From Bog-473 sp963742035 (GTDB lineage: Bacteria > Actinomycetota > Acidimicrobiia > Acidimicrobiales > RAAP-2): 64,000 nt of DNA. The translations under genes were made by a program, and so were the position numbers. Shown here one piece after another: positions 35,618-44,573 of this stretch; the stretch's first letter is position 1, and the number at the start of each line of letters is the position of its first letter. The stretch covers positions 186,001-250,000 of the forward strand of contig CAVUKH010000008.1 of assembly GCA_963742035.1 (NCBI GenBank), read 5' to 3'. Below the pieces are notes generated by a model, which saw only the letters and a list, made by a program, of their open reading frames with translations, ran no database searches and had not been told where the DNA came from.

Positions 35618-38233
35618 TTGTCCGACAATAGAGACGTGGCTTGGCTACACAGAACGCGGGAACGACCGCGCTGGCGCGTCGACGGCGTCGACGGCGTCGA
35701 CAGCGTCACCGATGGACTGAAGGCAGAAGCCGGCCGGCCGGCTCCCGTCCCGAGCACCTCACCCAGCGTGGAGGACGTGGCCTCGCTCGCCGGCGCCATG
35801 TTGAAGCTCCCCGACAGCGTCGTGATCGTCGACGAGGAGGGCAACGTCGCCTGGGGGAATTCCTCTGCGCAGCGCCTGTTCGGTCGATCGCTGGCGGACG
35901 GTGTCGGCATTTCGGGGTTGAACCTGGTCCATCCCGACGACCAGGAGCTCGTCCTCCGCTCCCTCACCACCATTCAGGACAAGGAGGTGGGTGATCCCAT
36001 AGAGATCCGTGTCGAGTCCGTCACGGGCTGGCGCCTGGTCGAGATCGTGGGTACCCCGCTGAGGCTCTCCGGGAAGAACCTTGTGTTGCTCTGTTTGCGC
36101 GACATGACCAAGCGTCGCCGCTTCGAGCTGGCCAGCGGCCGCCATGCGCAGTTCAGGTCCTTGGTGCACAACGCCGGATCCGTGATCATGCTCGTCTCGG
36201 CCACCGGGCTCCTCGAATCCGCCTCCGGCGCCATCACCCGGCTGTTGGGCCACGACCCCGAGCTCATTGAGATGCGTCCGCTCACCGACATCGTGGCCGA
36301 GCCCGACCGCCGGCAGGTCATGACCGCGCTGAGCCAGGCGGCCCGGGGCGCCACAGCGGCCCACCCGGTCACCATCAGGGTGGAACTGCTCCGCCATGAC
36401 GGGAAGTCCACGGTGCCGTTCGAATTGAGCATCGTCGACCTCATTGAGGATCCCACCGTGGAGGGCTTCGTGATCTCGGCTCACGACGCCACGGCGCAGG
36501 TCAGCGCCGAACACCAGCTGAGCGACACCCTCTCGCTGCTCACCGCCACTCTCGACTCGACGGTCGACGGAATCCTGTCCGTCGACACCAGTGGCACCAT
36601 CACGGGCTTCAACAAGCGGTTCTCCGAAATCTGGCGCATCGGCCCGGACTTCGTGTCGGTCGGCGACGACGCCTCCAAACTCGCGTTCGTCCTGGACCAG
36701 CTGCTGAACCCGCAGGCACTCCTGGCCCGGCAGAGGGAGCTCACCTCCAAGCCCGAGAACGAGAGCTTCGACACCCTCGAGTTCAAGGACGGGCGCGCCC
36801 TCGAGCTGAGCTCCAGGCCGCAGACGGTGGACGATGAGATCGTCGGTCGAGTCTGGAGCTTCCGCGACGTCACCGATCGCATCCGACTGGAGGACGAGCT
36901 CGAGTACCGGGCCTTCCACGACTCCCTGACCGGCTTGGCCAACAAGGCGTTGTTCCAGGACCGACTCGAACACGCCCTGGCTCGCATCGACCTGACCGGC
37001 TCGCACCTCGCCGTGCTCTTCATCGACCTCGACGACTTCAAGACGGTCAACGACAGTCTGGGCCACGGAGAGGGGGACCGCTTGCTCAAGCGGGTGGCGA
37101 ACGACCTCGCCAGCTGCCTCCGGCCTCTCGATACCGCCGCACGGCTCGGCGGCGACGAATTCGCCATCCTCATTGAGGACGTGGGGTCCCCGGAGGACAT
37201 CCCGCTCCTGGCGGGGCGTATTCTCGAGTCGCTCCGCGCCGCCGTCCCCCAGGGAACCCGATCCTCCGCTTCGGCAGGGAGCATCGGTATCGCCTTCGAC
37301 GAACCGGGCATCACCAGCGAACAGCTGCTGCGCAACGCCGACATCGCCATGTACCAAGCCAAGGAGAGCGGCAAGGACCGCTTCGAGATCTACCGGAAGG
37401 AGATGCACGCGGCCGTGCTGGCGCGGATTGAGCAGGAGCGCGAGCTGCGGGCGGCGGTGCACGACGGTGACCTCCTCACGCACTATCAGCCGATCTACGA
37501 CCTCGCCACGCGTCGCATCGTCGGCTTCGAGGCGCTCGTGCGGTGGGCCCACCCCGTCGGCGGTCTGGTCGACCCGCGCCTGTTCGTGCCCCTGGCCGAG
37601 GAACTCGGGCTCATCGGCCAGATCGATTCCTTCGTGCTCCGCGCGGCCTGCACGCAGGCGCGCCAGTGGCAGGAGCAGGGACTCTGGGGCGCCGGGTTGG
37701 TCATGAGCGTCAACCTGTCCCCGGGCCAACTCATGGACCCCGACCTGGCCCAGCGGATCACCGCAGAGGTCGAGGAGTGCCGGTTCGACCCCCGATCGCT
37801 GATTCTGGAGATCACCGAGAGCGCGATGCTGTCGGACAACGAGACGACCGTGCGGAACCTGGCCGAGCTGCGATCCATCGGTGTGCGCATCGCGCTGGAC
37901 GACTTCGGGACCGGATACTCCTCGTTGTCCCACCTCGACCGGCTCCAAGTCGACATCGTCAAGATCGACAAGTCCTTCGTCCAGACCCTGGGGGCGGGTG
38001 ACGACACCCGCAGCCTGGCCGCCGCCATGGTGCAGCTGGCGCACACGCTGGGCTACGAGACGATCGGCGAAGGCGTGGAGAACTCTGTCCAGGAGGAGGG
38101 GCTGCGCGCGCTGGGCTGCCGGTTCGCTCAGGGCTACCACCTCGGGCGCCCGCTGAACACCGAGTGCACCGATCTCCTCCTCAAGTCCGAGGGCACGCTC
38201 GACGCCGTCGCCGGGACCACTCTTCGGGACTGA
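35618..38233 (+). CDS. c-di-GMP signalling protein: PAS-PAS-PAS-GGDEF-EAL
   Basis: About 871 residues. Three PAS-like segments (about 55-165, 175-295, 305-420) are followed by a GGDEF domain (about 430-590) with intact RLGGDEFAIL and an inhibitory I-site RPLD exactly five residues upstream, then an EAL domain (about 600-860) with FEALVRW, VNLSPGQL, EITESAML, DDFGTGYSSL, KIDKSFV and GEGVEN. All key residues of both domains are present, so synthesis and hydrolysis of c-di-GMP are both possible. There is no transmembrane segment, so it is cytoplasmic with unknown PAS ligand. The start is uncertain (TTG 35618 or GTG 35636). Confidence 0.93.
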   Translation: MSDNRDVAWLHRTRERPRWRVDGVDGVDSVTDGLKAEAGRPAPVPSTSPSVEDVASLAGAMLKLPDSVVIVDEEGNVAWGNSSAQRLFGRSLADGVGISGLNLVHPDDQELVLRSLTTIQDKEVGDPIEIRVESVTGWRLVEIVGTPLRLSGKNLVLLCLRDMTKRRRFELASGRHAQFRSLVHNAGSVIMLVSATGLLESASGAITRLLGHDPELIEMRPLTDIVAEPDRRQVMTALSQAARGATAAHPVTIRVELLRHDGKSTVPFELSIVDLIEDPTVEGFVISAHDATAQVSAEHQLSDTLSLLTATLDSTVDGILSVDTSGTITGFNKRFSEIWRIGPDFVSVGDDASKLAFVLDQLLNPQALLARQRELTSKPENESFDTLEFKDGRALELSSRPQTVDDEIVGRVWSFRDVTDRIRLEDELEYRAFHDSLTGLANKALFQDRLEHALARIDLTGSHLAVLFIDLDDFKTVNDSLGHGEGDRLLKRVANDLASCLRPLDTAARLGGDEFAILIEDVGSPEDIPLLAGRILESLRAAVPQGTRSSASAGSIGIAFDEPGITSEQLLRNADIAMYQAKESGKDRFEIYRKEMHAAVLARIEQERELRAAVHDGDLLTHYQPIYDLATRRIVGFEALVRWAHPVGGLVDPRLFVPLAEELGLIGQIDSFVLRAACTQARQWQEQGLWGAGLVMSVNLSPGQLMDPDLAQRITAEVEECRFDPRSLILEITESAMLSDNETTVRNLAELRSIGVRIALDDFGTGYSSLSHLDRLQVDIVKIDKSFVQTLGAGDDTRSLAAAMVQLAHTLGYETIGEGVENSVQEEGLRALGCRFAQGYHLGRPLNTECTDLLLKSEGTLDAVAGTTLRD

Positions 38234-38882
38234 ACACCCCCGCCGGGTCCTCGGACACCGCTGCCGAGTCGATCAGATCCCCGGCGAACGCTGCCAGCTC
38301 GACCAGGACCGCAATGGTCTGGGCGACCAGCTCGTCCTCGCGGGGTACGAGGTGCTCGCCGAAGTCACCGATGCCGCGCAGTCCCGGGGGCAGCTCGACC
38401 TGGACCCCCCGCAACGCGGGCAGATTGACGGGATTGTCGGGATGGAATCCGAGTCGCACCCGCTCGTCGGCCAGGCGGTACCCGGCGAGGCGGTCGTGGA
38501 ACAGCCGGCGGGCGGCCGCCAGGAGGTCCGCGTTCCCGCCCCCGAGAATGACTCCCCGGAGGGGGCCCGTCTGCCTCCCCAGCAGCGCCGGCCCGTAGGG
38601 GTCGATCACCGGGCCCCGCTCGGGATCGACCCAGAACAAGAACCCGTCCCGTCCGAACCCGTGGACCGAGATGGCGATCTTGACGTGCCGCAGGAACGTC
38701 CCCAGACGCTCGGACTGGTCGGGGTCGTGCAGCCGGGAGGTGAGATGGACCCTCAGACCACTCGGCTGCACAATGGCGTAGTACGACGCCCCGGCCCGCT
38801 CGGCCGCCCTTCGGGCGATGTGGTCCGTGCCCCGGTCCTGCGATCCGCCGTGCAGCGCCATGAAGCCCACGGCGGAGCCCAA
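38181..38882 (-). CDS. poly-gamma-glutamate hydrolase-like (PghP/DUF867) protein
   Basis: At least 233 residues. GFMALHGGSQDRGTDHIA, GASYYAIVQPSGLRVHLTS, VKIAISVHGFGRDG and NPVNLPALRGVQVELPPGLR match the phage-type poly-gamma-glutamate hydrolase fold, a zinc peptidase relative (the usual Glu in HGGxxE is Asp here). The start is a problem: homologous sequence (IDLAELLSLPGVDEACVL) continues upstream in frame to about 38933, but no ATG, GTG or TTG exists there before a stop; TTG 38882 lies inside the conserved part. A non-standard start (ATC 38933 or a CTG) or a small sequence error is likely. It follows the HDxxGH gene directly. Confidence 0.72.
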   Translation of the reverse strand: MGSAVGFMALHGGSQDRGTDHIARRAAERAGASYYAIVQPSGLRVHLTSRLHDPDQSERLGTFLRHVKIAISVHGFGRDGFLFWVDPERGPVIDPYGPALLGRQTGPLRGVILGGGNADLLAAARRLFHDRLAGYRLADERVRLGFHPDNPVNLPALRGVQVELPPGLRGIGDFGEHLVPREDELVAQTIAVLVELAAFAGDLIDSAAVSEDPAGVFSPEEWSRRRRRACPRT

Positions 38883-38911
38883 GACGCACGCCTCGTCGAC
38901 GCCGGGCAGAC

Positions 38912-39580
38912 TCAGAAGTTCAGCGAGGTCGATGCGGTCAGTTTGCCACTCCTCGGGGAGTCACCGACCTGACGTTCGTGTCGTCTCCGGGCGCCGAGCC
39001 CGGCCCGGGCGCGAATGAGAACGCTCCGCGGCAGGACCGTGGCCTTGTGATCGGTGAAAGCCCCGGTCGTCCAGCACACACTGTGCTCGGCGTGCAGCTC
39101 GGTAGCGAGCGCGGCGCGGGCCAGACCCCTGTACCAGCGCTCCTGCGCCAGCCATGCTGCGAACTCTCCGTGCCGATCAAAGCCGCGCCCTGTCTGCACG
39201 TGCCCGACCAGATCGTGCACGGCCCGGAACCTGTCATAGGGTCCACCCCATTCGGATCCGAGGAGTGGGTGCGGCCTGCCGCTGTCGGCGACGCTCGTGA
39301 CCTCGAGCACCCCCGTCCCCCGCACGGCGGCAATCATCTCCTCGTCGCTCTCGTACGGTGCGCGACAGCGGGTGAACACGACCCGGACGTGCGGCGCCGC
39401 GTCGCCCGTGAGCCGGCGGAAGAGTCGGTCCGACTGCCGCTCGAGGGCCATGTAGGCCGCTCTGGCGATCGGGTCCACCGGGTCGCTCCGTGCGGCCGTG
39501 AACCACTCGGCAACCCGCCGGGACCAGCGCTCGTCGAGCACGGCACCGGACGACGCGGCCTCGGCCACGCCAGCGGTCAT
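38912..39580 (-). CDS. uncharacterised protein with HDxxGH/ExxH metal-site-like motifs (phage polyvalent-domain relative)
   Basis: 222 residues. The core YDRFRAVHDLVGHVQTGRGF, then GEFAAWLAQERWYRGLARAALATELHAEHS and FTDHKATVLPRSVL, has regularly placed His, Asp and Glu residues suggesting a metal centre. From memory, an equivalent block (FxAVHDYFGHA...GEExAW...TETRGQNS...FxxQK) occurs inside phage polyvalent proteins; here it is a stand-alone chromosomal gene, with Glu-His in place of Gly-Gln-Asn. ATG 39580 overlaps the stop of the VOC gene upstream (ATGA), and its 3' end runs into the PghP-like gene. Function unknown. Confidence 0.6.
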   Translation of the reverse strand: MTAGVAEAASSGAVLDERWSRRVAEWFTAARSDPVDPIARAAYMALERQSDRLFRRLTGDAAPHVRVVFTRCRAPYESDEEMIAAVRGTGVLEVTSVADSGRPHPLLGSEWGGPYDRFRAVHDLVGHVQTGRGFDRHGEFAAWLAQERWYRGLARAALATELHAEHSVCWTTGAFTDHKATVLPRSVLIRARAGLGARRRHERQVGDSPRSGKLTASTSLNF

Positions 39581-40254
39581 GTCGGGAGTTCGCCGCCGGT
39601 CTGCTCTGCCACCATGTATGCCGCGTACCAGTCGGGCCAGTCCGGGTCAGCCTTGCCGATCCGCTTCTCGTGCTCGCCATGCGCCTTCGAGGCACGCGTC
39701 ATGGCGTCCGCCAGATTGCGCACGGACGCGAACGACGTCGCAGCCGAGTCGATCCGACCCGGCAACCGGGTCGTCACCTCCTGCAGCAGCCACGAGTTCC
39801 CATCAGGGTCGCTGAAGGAAGCGAACGATCCGTAACTCGCCGACTTCGGCGAAGATCCTTCGACCCGCGCCGTTCCACCGCGCTCCTGGAACCGGCCGCC
39901 AATGGTCGATTCATGGAAGACATCGCTGACGACCGCGCCGCGACCGATCAGTGCGGTGCGGGCGGCCTCAATGTCGTCGACCACGAGGTACACGCTCCGT
40001 GCCGAGCCGGGAGCAGCCGGAGTCAGGTCCGTGCCGAACTGGATGGAGCAATCGGAGCCGGGCGGCGTGAATTGGAGCAAGCGGAGACCGCCGGCGTCGA
40101 CGTCGGCGTCGACCCGCCAGCCCAGTCCCCGGTAGAAGGCGTCAGCCCTGTCGACATCCGAGACCGGGAGGACCAGCACCTCCAGCTTCATGTCGACGGG
40201 CCCGGCCGATCGGCCGTCGCCTCCGTCGTCGTCTCGAACCCCTGTCGTGCTCAT
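39577..40254 (-). CDS. VOC-superfamily glyoxalase-like protein with C-terminal extension
   Basis: 225 residues. The VOC module covers about 20-160: KLEVLVLPVSDVDRADAFYRGLGWRVDADV, SVYLVVDDIEAARTALIGRGAVVSDVFH, then SFASFSDPDGNSWLLQEVT. A helical tail of 65 residues (AATSFASVRNLADAMTRASKAHGEHEKRIG...WPDWYAAYM) is unusual and resembles tails seen on some actinobacterial VOC proteins. ATG 40254 has GGGAGG upstream. It is first of three tightly joined genes. Confidence 0.85.
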   Translation of the reverse strand: MSTTGVRDDDGGDGRSAGPVDMKLEVLVLPVSDVDRADAFYRGLGWRVDADVDAGGLRLLQFTPPGSDCSIQFGTDLTPAAPGSARSVYLVVDDIEAARTALIGRGAVVSDVFHESTIGGRFQERGGTARVEGSSPKSASYGSFASFSDPDGNSWLLQEVTTRLPGRIDSAATSFASVRNLADAMTRASKAHGEHEKRIGKADPDWPDWYAAYMVAEQTGGELPT

Positions 40255-40463
40255 CGGGACCTCCCTCGCCTCTCTCCGGGCCGACTCTCCACAAGTCGAA
40301 CCGTGTCTCACGTCGGGGAAGATCCAGCTCGATCCCCAGGGTGTTCACTGGCGCCACGCGACCAGCGGCGGCCCCTCGGCCCCGCATCCGGACGATACAA
40401 AGGCCCGGGAGCCCCGTTCAAGTGCCTTCGGAGGCGCCGGACAGGTGCCCGCTTTCATGCGGA

Positions 40464-41321
40464 TCAGAGGACGAGCGTCGTGAGGTCGTCGCCGACCGTG
40501 ACCAGGCCGGCGTAGCCCCCGGCACGCAGATCCTGCACGAACGCGTCGGCGTCGCCGGGACCCTCGGGCGGGGGGATGAGGTGGGTGAGGAGGACGTGCG
40601 GTACTTCGGAGCGCGCGGCCATGGCGCCGAGCTCGACGGTGTCGGCGTGATAGCTGAAGATCCTCTCGAACACCGTTCCGTCGATGAGCGGCTGCAGCGC
40701 CGAGGTGCGGCACGCCTCGTGCACCAGCACGTCTGCCCCAACCGCGAGCTGCTCGACCTCGGAGCACACGCGCGTGTCGCCCGACACGACGACGGTGGCG
40801 TCGGGGGTCTCGATCCGATACGCCACGGCTTCGGGCACCGGCTCGTGGTGGACGGCGATGGCGAGGACCCGCACCAGGCCGTCGTCGCTGGTCCAGACCA
40901 CCTCGGGGCGGCGCGGCAGGTCGAACGCGCAGAGCGTGACCTCAATCTCCCTCGCGCCCGTGTGCGCGGCCCGGAGCGCAAGGTCGTCTTCGTACGGCTC
41001 GAGCATGCGACGGACGAAACGAGCGGTGATGCCCTCGGCCGCCACGACGACCAGGGGACCGGTTAGGGCGAGTTGCTGCTGGATCCACCGGGTCATGGCG
41101 ACATCGGGCAGGCCCACGACGTGGTCGCTGTGCACGTGGGTCACGAGCACGGCCGACAACGTGTGCGGCGAGCTCCCGGCTTCCATCAGACGCATGACCG
41201 TGGAGCGACCGGCATCAACCTGGACGGCCACGTCCCCGTGTCGGACCAGCACGCCGGCACCGGCTCTGCCGGGCCGGGGGTGGGGCACTCCCGTGCCGGT
41301 GAGCGTCACCTGGGTGGTCAT
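40464..41321 (-). CDS. metallo-beta-lactamase-fold hydrolase (RNase Z/arylsulfatase-like)
   Basis: 285 residues. The binuclear zinc motif is THVHSDHVVGLPD (about 61-73); further ligands are in VHEACR, VVVSGDTRVCSE and the late LLTHLIPP. The overall layout is that of the AtsA/RNase Z-related group rather than beta-lactamases. It starts 30 nt after the FAH-family gene on the same strand and is probably the last gene of the aromatic-degradation operon, possibly opening a lactone or ester. Confidence 0.85.
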   Translation of the reverse strand: MTTQVTLTGTGVPHPRPGRAGAGVLVRHGDVAVQVDAGRSTVMRLMEAGSSPHTLSAVLVTHVHSDHVVGLPDVAMTRWIQQQLALTGPLVVVAAEGITARFVRRMLEPYEDDLALRAAHTGAREIEVTLCAFDLPRRPEVVWTSDDGLVRVLAIAVHHEPVPEAVAYRIETPDATVVVSGDTRVCSEVEQLAVGADVLVHEACRTSALQPLIDGTVFERIFSYHADTVELGAMAARSEVPHVLLTHLIPPPEGPGDADAFVQDLRAGGYAGLVTVGDDLTTLVL

Positions 41322-41351
41322 TCGTCGGTCACCTTCACGACGGCGGTGTCA

Positions 41352-42179
41352 TCACACGCACACGTTCCGGATGGTCCCGATCCCTTCGATCCACGTCTCG
41401 AGGACCTGGCCCGGCTGCAGGAACCGTGGCGGCTGCCGCGTCGCGCCGATGCCGGCCGGCGTGCCGGTGAAGAGCACATCGCCGGGGAGCAGCGGAAGGA
41501 CAGCGGACAGCTCGGCGATCAAGCGGGGCACGCTGAAGATGAGATCTGACGTGCGGGCGTCCTGCACCGTCTCACCGTCGACCGAGCACCCGAGCGCCAG
41601 ATCATCGACATCCGGCACCTCGTCGAGCGTCGCGAGCCACGGCCCCATCGGGCCGTAACCCCGGCGGGACTTCCCGAGGGAGAACTGCGAGCCGGCGGCG
41701 AATTGCAGGGTGCGGTCACTGATGTCCTGGCCGACGGTGAGCCCGGCGACGTGCGACCATGCGCTGGACTCGTCGACCCGGTCGGCCCGGACGCCGACGA
41801 CGGCCACCAGCTCGACCTCCCAATCGACCGTGTCGCCGACGATCTCGATCTCGTCGAAGGGGCCCGCCAACGAGGCGGGGAACTTCGTGAAGGTGGCCGG
41901 GACGCTCGGCAGCGCCATGCCTGATTCCGCGGCGTGGCTCCGGTAGTTCAGGCCGATGGCGAACACCTGACGGGGTTCGGGCACCGGGCAACGGAGATCG
42001 GCCTCCACCAGCGGCGCCTTGCCCGCCGTGATGCCGCTCGAGAAGTCGACGAACAGGGGCCAGTCCTCGTACACGCTCCTCAGGTCGGGACCGAAGCGCC
42101 CGTCCGAGGACTCCTGGACATCGGCAACGGACTCGTCGATGACGAGCACGGCCCGTCCCTTGTTGTTGGCCAATTTCAT
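41352..42179 (-). CDS. fumarylacetoacetate hydrolase (FAH)-family enzyme
   Basis: 275 residues. FAIGLNYRSHAAESG, the metal-binding DWEVELVAVVG (E-x-E), GLTVGQDISDRTLQ and GDVLFTGTPAGIGATRQPPRFLQPGQVLE are typical of FAH-superfamily hydrolases and 2-hydroxyhepta-2,4-diene-1,7-dioate isomerases. ATG 42179 overlaps the flavin-hydroxylase stop (ATGA). In a meta-cleavage route it would act after ring fission as a hydrolase, hydratase or isomerase. Confidence 0.9.
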   Translation of the reverse strand: MKLANNKGRAVLVIDESVADVQESSDGRFGPDLRSVYEDWPLFVDFSSGITAGKAPLVEADLRCPVPEPRQVFAIGLNYRSHAAESGMALPSVPATFTKFPASLAGPFDEIEIVGDTVDWEVELVAVVGVRADRVDESSAWSHVAGLTVGQDISDRTLQFAAGSQFSLGKSRRGYGPMGPWLATLDEVPDVDDLALGCSVDGETVQDARTSDLIFSVPRLIAELSAVLPLLPGDVLFTGTPAGIGATRQPPRFLQPGQVLETWIEGIGTIRNVCV

Positions 42180-43675
42180 TCGATGGGGCTCCCTTCGAGA
42201 TGACGTCGGAGATCGGAAAGGAGCTTCGTCGCGTCTCGCGACGTTTGCGCCGTGCCGTAGAGATAGAAGTCCGGGCGTTGCAGGGCGTAGCTCGTGTCGT
42301 GCTCGGAGAACCAACGCCTGAAGGAGGAGTCGGGCTCGGTCAGCGCGACGACACGGCCCCCGATCGTCTCGAACCACCGATGCTCGTCCTCGCCCGTGCG
42401 GCGGGCGTCGGCGTCGTGAACCACCAGTCGCCAGCCGCAGCCGTACGCCTCGTCCAACGGCCGGCCTCGGTCCTTGCCCTGGACGAATTGCGTGCCAGCG
42501 TGCGGAGCGACGGGGTGGATGAAGCCCGATGCGATGTCAGGGAGCCCGGGAGCCGGCGCGGTCTCGTCGCCGACACCGGCGGCCATCGCCTCGTCGCGCG
42601 CCGCGGCCTCTGCAGGGTCGGGGACGCAGATCACCTTCCCGAGCTCCATGGAGAAGTCGATGGCCGCTCGCACGCTCGGAAGACGCTCCGACTGGTAGCT
42701 GTCGAGCAGCGTATCGGTTGCCATACCGCCCAGGACCAGATTGAGCTTCCAGGCCAAGTTGGCGGCATCGCGCAGTCCCGAGCACATCCCCTGGCCTGCA
42801 AACGGGGGCATGAGATGGGCGGCGTCGCCGGCGAGGAAGATGGCGCCCTTGCGCCACTTCTCGGCGAAGCGGGCGTTGAACGTGTAGACGGCATGGCGCT
42901 CGAGCCGGGCGTTCCCCGGGTCCACATCCCATGGGGCCAAGAGCTCCCAGGCGCGCTTCTCGTCGTTCAGCTCGTCGAGCGATTCATGCGGCAGACGCAT
43001 GAATTCCCAGCGCCGACGACCGGGTCCGCCCGAGACGGCTGTCGTCGGTCGCTCCGGATCGCAGATCTGCACGTTGATCGGATCGAACACACGGGGTTCA
43101 TGGAGGACGACGTCGACGATGAGCCAGTCGTAGAAGAACCCGAGATCGGTGACGGACAGGGCCGCCAGATCCCGCACGCTGCTGTTGGCGCCATCGCACC
43201 CGACCACCATGCGGGCCGAGAGGGTCGAGCCCTCGGCGTCGGTGACGACGACGCAGTCGTCGCGCTGTCGAAGGTCGGTGACCAACATGCCGCGACGGAC
43301 ATCGGCCCCGGTCTCCACCGCTCGATTCGACAGCAGCTCCTCCAGTCGGGGCTGGTTGAACATCGACGATGCCGGCCACCCGGAAGGCCCGTCGCCCGCC
43401 TGACCGAAACGCAGCAGCGTCCTGCCGGCGGCGTTGCGCCACTCGTAGACCTCCGCCGGCTCGCTGATCGTCCGGAGCTCGGCACCGATGCCGCACGACT
43501 GCAGAATGCGTCCGACCTCGTGATCGAAATGCACCGCTCGGGGGAGGGAGTACGGCTGCCGCCACCGCTCGAGCACGGTCACGCCGCGCCCGCTCTGTGC
43601 CAAAAGGATGGCCAGGACCATGCCGACCGGGCCGCCGCCCACGATCGCGACCTCGGTGTCGACATCGGCGCTCAT
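42176..43675 (-). CDS. FAD-dependent aromatic hydroxylase (MhpA/PheA-like)
   Basis: 499 residues. VAIVGGGPVGMVLAILLAQSG (FAD, about 10-30), VVGCDGANSSVRDL (DG motif, about 160) and IFLAGDAAHLMPPFAGQGM (GD motif, about 280) mark a class A flavoprotein monooxygenase. The C-terminal thioredoxin-like tail fits the 3-(3-hydroxyphenyl)propionate hydroxylase branch. It would ortho-hydroxylate a phenolic substrate to a catechol for the adjacent dioxygenase. It is coupled by ATGA at both ends. Confidence 0.92.
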   Translation of the reverse strand: MSADVDTEVAIVGGGPVGMVLAILLAQSGRGVTVLERWRQPYSLPRAVHFDHEVGRILQSCGIGAELRTISEPAEVYEWRNAAGRTLLRFGQAGDGPSGWPASSMFNQPRLEELLSNRAVETGADVRRGMLVTDLRQRDDCVVVTDAEGSTLSARMVVGCDGANSSVRDLAALSVTDLGFFYDWLIVDVVLHEPRVFDPINVQICDPERPTTAVSGGPGRRRWEFMRLPHESLDELNDEKRAWELLAPWDVDPGNARLERHAVYTFNARFAEKWRKGAIFLAGDAAHLMPPFAGQGMCSGLRDAANLAWKLNLVLGGMATDTLLDSYQSERLPSVRAAIDFSMELGKVICVPDPAEAAARDEAMAAGVGDETAPAPGLPDIASGFIHPVAPHAGTQFVQGKDRGRPLDEAYGCGWRLVVHDADARRTGEDEHRWFETIGGRVVALTEPDSSFRRWFSEHDTSYALQRPDFYLYGTAQTSRDATKLLSDLRRHLEGSPIE

Positions 43676-44553
43676 GCCGAGCGCAATGGTTGGTGCCCCC
43701 AGGCGCTGATCCGGTCGTAGCGGCGGTTGTCGTCCCATCCGTCGGTGATGACCCGGGCGCCGTGGCCGACCTCAATCTGGAAACCAGCCGGGGTCTGCAG
43801 GTAGAAGCTGAACATGCCGTCGTTGTCGTGACGTCCCAAGCCGTTCGGGATGGCGAGATCGGTCGCCCATGCCCGGTCGAAGGCGCGGCCGACGTCGTCA
43901 CGCTCGTTGAGCTCGAACATGATGTGGTGGAGATGCTGCGGGAGGTCGAACGGCGCCCGCGCGAGTGCGATGGTGTGGTGCCTGCGGTTGCAGTGGTAGA
44001 AGCGCACCTCGAGGTCGATACCGGGTGCAAGCTCGGTCTCGAGCCAGTCTGACTGGACATACCCCAGCCCCAGAGTCAGGAACGAGTGGGACGCCTCGAA
44101 GGCGGTTGTGACGAAGACGGCGTGCCCGAAACCGACGCCGTCGGTGAGGAACCCACCCGGAACGAGCGTGGAGGAGAACGTGCTGGTCGCATCGGCCAGG
44201 TGCAGGACGATCTCGACGTCCACGCCCCAGGGAGCCGTGGTCTTGACGAGTCGCTGCGCCCGGCGGTCGCTCCCGTCACCCTCCGTCAGGTCGGCGCCGA
44301 TGCCCTGTAGCCGGGCGACGACTGCGTCGAACGCGGCCGCGTCCACCGCCTCGATTCCGACCGCCACCGCGTCGTTCGCCGGCCCGGTCTGCACGAAAAG
44401 CCGGTTGGCGCGGCGATCGTTTCGCCACGTCTCTATGCCCGCAGCGCTCGGTTCACCCCGCACCAGACCGACGACGCCCTCGAGCACCGGCGTCACTCTC
44501 TCGGGGTCGGGCAACTCGAGGACGAGGTAGCCGAGTTCCGTTTCGTGGTCCAT
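43672..44553 (-). CDS. type I extradiol ring-cleavage dioxygenase (BphC/HsaC-like)
   Basis: 293 residues of two VOC domains. The iron ligands sit where BphC has them: His144 (GFGHAVF), His209 or 210 (QHLHHIMFEL) and Glu261 (FQIEVGHG); His193, Tyr and Asp residues around are also typical. It would open a catechol meta to the hydroxyls. ATG 44553 has GAGAGGACG upstream. Its position between a flavin hydroxylase and hydrolases supports an aromatic degradation role. Which catechol is cleaved is unknown. Confidence 0.93.
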   Translation of the reverse strand: MDHETELGYLVLELPDPERVTPVLEGVVGLVRGEPSAAGIETWRNDRRANRLFVQTGPANDAVAVGIEAVDAAAFDAVVARLQGIGADLTEGDGSDRRAQRLVKTTAPWGVDVEIVLHLADATSTFSSTLVPGGFLTDGVGFGHAVFVTTAFEASHSFLTLGLGYVQSDWLETELAPGIDLEVRFYHCNRRHHTIALARAPFDLPQHLHHIMFELNERDDVGRAFDRAWATDLAIPNGLGRHDNDGMFSFYLQTPAGFQIEVGHGARVITDGWDDNRRYDRISAWGHQPLRSA

Positions 44554-44573
44554 GAGGTCGTCCTCTCGTGATC

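Noticed and set aside
35759..38140. 793-residue minus-strand open frame
   Set aside because: Antisense of the GGDEF-EAL gene, no recognisable domain.
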